DNA of 64,000 nucleotides from Thinopyrum elongatum. Its lineage: Eukaryota; Streptophyta; Magnoliopsida; Poales; Poaceae. Under the pieces are notes generated by a model, which was not told where the DNA came from, did not search any database, and worked only from the letters and a program-made list of their open reading frames with translations. Shown piece after piece: positions 57,608-64,000 of the stretch. Position numbers and translations under genes: made by a program. The stretch lies in the NCBI GenBank assembly GCA_011799875.1, contig CM022302.1, positions 202,040,086 to 202,104,085 on the forward strand, in the 5' to 3' direction. Numbering within the stretch: the stretch's first letter is position 1; every line of letters starts with the position of its first letter.

Positions 57608-60600
57608 TGTGATGACCCTTGCTTAATCGTGCACTAACCATACACGCAAATGCACACGATCAAGCCTAAGGACTCACTTGAAGATATCACAACACAACTC
57701 TAAAACATAAATAAAGTCATACAAGCTTTATATTACAAGCCAGGGCCTCGAGGGCTCGAATACATAGCTCGATGGCATACAAGCGTCAGCGGAAGCATCA
57801 GATATCTAATTACAAATATAAAAGATAAAACAGAGATAAGCCTCTAAGAAGGCGGGGCAAAATGAAAACTACGATCGAAAGGTGCAGGCCTCCTGCCTGG
57901 GACCCTCCGAACCTACTCCTGGTCGTCGGACGGCTCCTCGTAGTAGTACTCGCCAGGAGGGTAGTAGTAGTAGCCATCGGCAGGGACAGCGGTCTCAGGG
58001 GCTCTGTCATCTGATTGCACCAAAAAGGGTATGGGGAGAAAAAGAAAGAAAAGCAAACATGAGTACTCATCCGAAGTACTCAGCAAGCAAGGATCTACAC
58101 TACATATGCAACATTTTCAAAGGAAGGTTGTGTATGTGGACTGGGCTGCAGAAATGCCAGAATAGAGGGGAAAGCCTAGTCCTATCGAAGACTAGCATCT
58201 TCATCATCTTCAGCAGTCTTGCAGCATTAGACGAGTGCAGATTAACATAAAGTAAAGTAGTAGTAGTGTCATCAACCTCGCCCAGAGATCCTTCCTCGAC
58301 TCCCTGCGAGAAAACAATCCCAGAGCCATACTATCCAGTTATCATCTCAAGTATCAGGTTCTAGTTGTATCGATCGGGATACAATTCTGAGTGTCCATTA
58401 CCGTAGGACAGGCTATCGATAGATTGTTTCTTCCCTGCAGGGGTGCACCAACTTACCCACCAAGCTCGATTAACTCCGACCGGACACACTTTACTGGGTC
58501 ATGCCCGGCATCAGCCAAACGATGCGCCGCAACCCGACCGAAAACTTAACAGAGAGGTCAGCATGGTGGACTAAACCTATGCCCCCAGGGATCTTGGGCC
58601 ATCACCCCGGGAACTCCTGCACGTTCCGTGGGCGGCCGTGAGCAGACCTAGAAACCCCTTAATACAAGTGCGGTTGCGTACCCAGTCCAACACGGCGTGC
58701 GCCGCTCAGTCGCATTACATCTATTAAGCTTCGGCAGAAGTATACGACGCAGAACGCCCATACTATGCCCACGTGATGGTTAGTGCTATCAGGCTAGAGG
58801 CCCCTCGGATCAAATATCCAAACTGTTAGTGGATTAGGAGCGCGCGGTAACAAGCAGAGACTCACAATCGATGTGACCCCATCGCCCCGTCTCGAGGACT
58901 TGCGGCAAGGGCTAAGAATGCCCGGCCACGCCTCGTATTCATCTCTCGGGCACCTTCCAGGTCAACCCGTCTCCACATCACTTCGCAATTATCCTCGCGC
59001 GGGTACCCCTCAGGGCCGACCCGTCTTTAGTATCATGGTTCAGTGTAAATTTATAGTAACCACAGTAACCGTGTGTCTAACACCAAGGGGGAACCCTGAG
59101 GAATCACCCTCGATGGATTTCCACCTGATGTTATCGTCAAGGTGATCGAATGAGGAATCACCCTCGAGGTCCACTCTTGAGGAGTTGCACGACAGTGTCG
59201 TTATCGGGAGTGGAGAAGAAGGAATCACCCTCGATGACCATAACCGATGAACTAACCTACAAGGTTAACATCAGAAGTGATGATGAGGTATCACCCTCGG
59301 CACTCGAGAGTAACCCAGTAGTGTCGAGCAACTAAGGGGGAAGTGATGTGCGGTGCCGGGGTCAGGTCTTCAATCTCGTTGATCGGGTCTTCTGGTAATC
59401 CAGGGGGGCAGTTGGGATAAAGTGAGGGTCTCTGATGGGTCTCTACCCAACCTATACTAAACAGGCTATGCAGCAGAAATATGATAACAATATCAGCAGC
59501 AATTTCTAATGCAAGCATAAGAGAGAAGAGAATAGGCGATATCGGAATGCTCAAAAGGGGGGTACTTGCCTAGAAGCTCTGCGGCAAGTGTCTGGTCGTC
59601 AGGGGCGTAGCCGACCTCCGGAGCTGTGTTGGCCTCGGGAAATATGTCGGTGTCGGGGTCTAACGAGAGAGAAGAGGGGGAAGAAACAATAAATAACAGA
59701 ACAATCAAACCATCACAAAACGTAACAAAGCAGATATGCGGTGCTAGGGAAGACCTAACGAAGGGCTACACGTTACAGACGGAGCGGGAAAACATCTGGA
59801 GATATTTTATCAGTTCCGGGCAATTATTGGTCAGATGAACCGGAGGGGCAAGTTCCATGTTCATCATGCTAGAGGCATGTGACAGGTATGAGGAGGGCCT
59901 ATCCGAATTCGTCTCGTCATTCTGAGCAACTTTCATATACAAAGTTTTTCGATCTGAGCTGCAGTTTATTTTCTATGAATTGCTAAAGTTTTTAGTAATT
60001 CCTGGAATTAAATCTAATCAGATAATTCACATTATCCAGAATAGTGATTGATGATGTCAGCATGAGGTCAGCACTGCATCAGCAGTCAACTGTGACCAGG
60101 CTGGTCAAACTGACCAGTGGGTCCCACCGGTCATTCACAGGGTCTAAACAGAGTTTAATCTAAACTGATTTATCTAATTAGGCTACTGGGCCCACATGTT
60201 AGTGTGTATTTATTTTAACTAAATTAATTTAATTAATCTAATTCCATTTTAATTAGTTTAGGAGTGTGGGCCCCACTGTCAGTGACTGTAGCGCCACGTC
60301 AGCAGCGCTGACCGTGGTCAATGCGGTCAAAAGGGCCCGCGGGGCTCAGCGGTCAGCGACCGGAGGCGCGCCACGTCGGAGTCGCCGGAATCTCACCGCC
60401 GGCGACCCGACAAACGGCGAAGAGCCTCGGGCCTCGCCGGAACTCGCCTACAGGCAGTCAAAACGGGTGCGGGCGGGCGCGTTCGAACGTGCGCAAGATG
60501 GCGCTTCGAACGGCGGCATCAACACGGGCTGCAGAGGTCGGGAACGGCGCCGGCGATGAGCAGGGCGGCGGCGGCATTCGGGAGCGCGGTAGGGATGAAG

Positions 60601-61762
60601 CTAGGGGCGCGGAGAGGATAGCGGGCAAGTGCTACGGGCTCGGGCGGAAGTGCTGAGCACGAACGCGAGCACGGGCGCAGGCTGCGGCCACGGGAACCAC
60701 GCCGGCGAGCCCGACCGCGGCGATGGAAACATGAGCGAGACGGGGGTGATCTACGGGCGCGGGGAGAAGTAGAGGAGAGAGGGGAAACGAAGGGGAGCTC
60801 ACAGCCGAGCCATAGGGGATGGCAGTAGGCTCGGGGAGGGCTCAACGCGGCCGGAGTCGACAGAGAAGCGGCGGCTGTCGAAGGAAGAAGAAGACGGGGA
60901 TCCGGTGATGTAGCAGCTCCGAGCTCGATGTGGGGGTCGTAGGCGAAGTGGAGGTCCACGGCGAAGCTAACGGGCACGTCGGGCGGACGTGGGGAGGACG
61001 GTGGCCGCGAGCTTCACGGTGGCGAGGCCATGGCGGCGTCGGGAGGAAGTGGCAGAGAGGGAGAGGGGCGAGGAGAGCTGGTGAGGCGAGGGGGAAATGG
61101 AGGAGGGCGACCAGGGGAGGTGCTCGGCGGATCCTTATCCCCTCGCCCGCCTGCTCCTGTCGGCGTGGCGAACGGCGAGCGGCACGGCGAGCTACGGCCA
61201 TGGCGCGCGACAGCGAGGCGAAGTAGGTGGGAGGAGGCCCTGGTGGGCTGGCTGGGCCGGCTCTGGGCTGCGCCAGGTAGGCCAGGTAAGTGGCCTGCGG
61301 GCCTTTTCTCTTTTCTCTGTTTCCTGTTTTCTTTTATTTAATACCAGAGATAGAAAATGATTTCTGTGGGCCACCAAACATTTTAGAAAAATGTGGGACT
61401 AAGCCCCAATATTTCCTGGTAATATTTGGCACGGCCAGCAAAAGTTTGGAGGAAAAATGAATAGGTTAGGTATTTTTAGAAATTGAAAAGGGACAGATTA
61501 ATGCTGCTGGACTACTGTTTAAAGTCCATGGGCATTTTTGTGAGTTCCAAAAGTATTGGTTTCAATTTTATAATGGCCTTAAGAATATTTGCTACCTAAT
61601 GGACTATTTTGTTTGAGTATTTGAAGAAGCAATTATTTGGCTTCCATTTGAAATTTGAATTTGAAGTTGAAAATATTTTCTAATGAAATTTTATTAGAAT
61701 GATGATGATGACATGGCAATTTAATTAGCTGAATGACAAGGTTAGGATCTGGGGATGTTACA
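57608..61762 (-). mobile_element. LTR G2, complete, 4155 bp
   Basis: Starts tgtgatgacccttgcttaat and ends ctggggatgttaca, followed by the internal region. In element sense (minus strand) it begins TGTAACATCCCC. Long LTRs of this form are typical of Tekay/Del-type chromoviruses in grasses; the family is not certain. It holds a motif gaggaatcaccctcga four times (59099-59300). The GC-rich part at 60260-61250 gives several open frames that I regard as chance. It sits inside G1. Confidence 0.82.
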
Positions 61763-64000
61763 AATCTCCTCCACTACAAGAAATCTCGTCCCGAGATTTA
61801 GGTGGGGAAGAAAAGGGTAATTTCAGGAGAACTGACCCTTGTAGGGTCGATTATCTGGTAGACAATTCAAGGAATGTGGTAGAAGTATCTCTCGAGTTGA
61901 AACTTAAGAAAACATCGAGAGTAAAATATGAAGGTACAATAAGAGGTTTCAAGTGAATGGACAAATGATCGATACCTGAACAGAGTGTGAGAAGGGGGTT
62001 CAGAGCATCGGAAATAGATCAACTCTCGGAAGGTGGCTCGTAATAACACACCAAGTCAAGTGCAAAGAATATTTCAGAATTAAAGATGTACAGGAGAGTC
62101 AGGTTCCGATCATGTGGAACTGTGGAGGGGTGTCGATCAAAAATAGGGAGAACGGTGGCATCTTACCGGTCACGACAACAAGGTATGTCATAGAATAGCC
62201 TGTCGGTTATGTCGGCGACAACATCGGTACCAAGGGCGAGGGACGAAGAGAACCATTTTCCTGCTCGTTAAAATGAGGCGGTCCAATAGGCAAGGTTCCT
62301 GTCCATCGGTGGTTACCGGAATGGTGTCAGCAATAGTAACAGGGTCTCACTGACAGAGTTGTAGACCGAGATGTTTTCACAGGCAGAGAATTAATACTGC
62401 TTAGGTCATATAGATCACGAGAAAGGTTAAACAAACCAATGGAAAGGAAAATGTGTTTACACACAACAATTGGGAGTATATCCTGTCCAAGGAAAAGCGG
62501 AGCATGATATACATGATGGAACACTAAGTTCAAAAGCATTTAGTTGAAGGGGCAAAGGAAAATTCATGATTTTTACCCGAACAACGGTGTTTGGGTAATT
62601 GATCAAGGAACAGTTAGCATTGCGCTTTCAATGTCCTTGTTGATACTCAGAATACCACAATCATGCTTCGAGGTAGCATTAATACGGTGTCAAAGTAAAG
62701 ATTGGGTTCAAAGATCTCAGGAGATACAGAGGAACAATTCCAAGAATATCTCAGAACATAAGGAATAACCAAGCACAACCAGGTCTTTGTTGGCAGAAAG
62801 TCAAGATGTCATCGATGATATCACAATTCATCGAGGGGCAGGGATGGTATTTCTAGCCATGAATTCAATTGATAATTTGGAATAAGTCAATATATTGATG
62901 GTGATCACGACAAATTTTGTCGAGGTACTATGAAGAGGCCATCGAACAGCGACGGCATCAAGCAAAAGGAATGATGAAGCGAAAGGTTATGGGAAACACG
63001 GATGCGACACAAGCTCGAAATCAAGCTTGTTGTTCGAGGTGAAAAGATAGGATGAGGAGGATCGACGTAAGCTTCGCTCATCGTCAGAAGTTGCTCCGAG
63101 CATGAGGACCAGGTAGCACAGTTAAAAGTTGGCACGATAAAGATATAGCCGATCAGGCTAGGAATGATGTGATGGGGTATTAAACTTCCCAGTAACAAGT
63201 ACTAGGGATAATACCGGAAGGTAAATCGGAGTAGAGGTTGGACGGGTGAAATGATCTGCAGAGGACAAGTATTTTAACTTATCCGGGAAACTGAATCAAG
63301 GAGGAAATATGGTCGGAACCACGATTGCAAAGGATCAATTGATAGATACAAGATGAACTTGTACAAAGGAAATAATTATTTTTACGAGCAGCTTCCATGA
63401 TAAGTTCTACATCGAGTCCATGGGCATGAACACAAAGTTCAAGGTCGACTCCCACTTCGTCAATGAACAACTTCTCATTTACTGCTCTCAGTTAAGAATG
63501 TTTAGAGTTTGAAAGTTTAACTGGTGGAATACCAGAAGGTATGGCACATGAAGACTTTTGGGTTCTCACAGATAGCAAAGGCATAGACACAACCCATAGG
63601 GGCATTTTACGGATCTATACCACACGCTTATAGAAGCAACAGACAACATCTCAAAATAGGATATGGACGAAAAGAATTAAATGATACCACAATGCCGAAG
63701 GCAATTGTAACAGGGGAAGAACTCACAAAGATAGAAGATGCAGGACATTCTCGGATAATAATCCAACAAAAGATCAGGAGGTCGGCAAAGGATCTGATGG
63801 GAGTATCGGAACTCAACCAGAGGAAGAAGATTGCAAATGCATCGGTTTATGAAAACATCTGAATAATTTGATGCTTAAATACAAAGAAATTTGATCGGTG
63901 TATCAGAATCAGATGCTCCGATCGAAGATGGATAGGTTGAACAGACTTAGAGGCACACCGATCGAATCTTGATTGGGCAAGAACCAGCTCATATCCGGAA
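61763..64000 (-). mobile_element. Internal region next to LTR G2, no gene recognised
   Basis: Starts aatctcctccactacaagaa; in complement it reads ...TTCTTGTAGTGGAGGAGATT before the LTR, the line found at the 3' end of Tekay-type elements. The 2.2 kb up to the window end has only short frames and no motif I recognise, so it is 3' non-coding or heavily decayed. Confidence 0.65.

Noticed and set aside
57882..58250. 122-residue frame in LTR G2
   Set aside because: It lies in LTR sequence, and the same stretch is missing or changed in G1.
60266..61377. Several GC-rich frames of 87-152 residues in both strands
   Set aside because: They lie within the long LTR G2, overlap one another on both strands and have Arg/Gly/Pro/Ser composition expected from GC-rich sequence.

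Overview
The window is nuclear DNA of a large-genome grass, most likely a Triticeae species (wheat, barley, rye or a relative). This rests on the nested transposon landscape: Athila-type Ty3/gypsy elements with a tRNA-Asp primer site, long-LTR gypsy elements, a SIRE/Maximus-like copia gag, and several CACTA (En/Spm) elements. It also rests on grass-type FBD/F-box genes. Only one open reading frame, at 9139-9822, looks like an intact non-transposon gene. No rRNA, tRNA or CRISPR was seen.

Layout. 1-2390 is a diverged tandem array with a period near 0.36 kb. 3234-5549 and 6168-8226 are two decayed FBD-type F-box paralogues on the + strand. The second is split by a 344-bp Mutator-like MITE with a perfect 9-bp target duplication. 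9139-9822 encodes an exonuclease-fold-like protein just upstream of CACTA-type subterminal repeats that end at 10579. 11487-12948 is a solo LTR with a 5-bp target duplication. 13080-16111 is the remnant of another CACTA-like element with a minus-strand ULP1-like peptidase pseudogene.

From 16112 onward the window is a stack of nested insertions. Element X (a minus-oriented LTR element from 16112) was hit by CACTA element H (17464-37592, target duplication GTA). H was hit inside its transposase gene by LTR element A (21204-30733, two LTRs of 1413 bp, target duplication TACAT). X resumes at 37596 and was hit by copia-like element D at 40276. D was hit inside its gag by Athila-type element B at 44227. 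B was hit inside its gag by the small CACTA element E (46995-50368, target duplication CTT). B is cut at about 52874 by the remnant of another CACTA-like element, F. F is cut by the long LTR G1 at 54935, which carries a truncated X-type LTR and is itself cut at 57608 by a second LTR, G2, with its internal region running off the window end.

Most transposon genes carry stops or frameshifts. A and B have gag and an aspartic protease plus a downstream ORF, but no recognisable reverse transcriptase or integrase, so they look non-autonomous. I found no clearly novel biological system. The most interesting leads are the intact exonuclease-like ORF beside CACTA sequence, an LTR-like GC hairpin module inside A and B, a 3' noncoding block shared between A and X, and a roughly 197-bp palindromic hairpin near 54 kb. 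Calls were made by reading translations by eye; family names for transposons are tentative.
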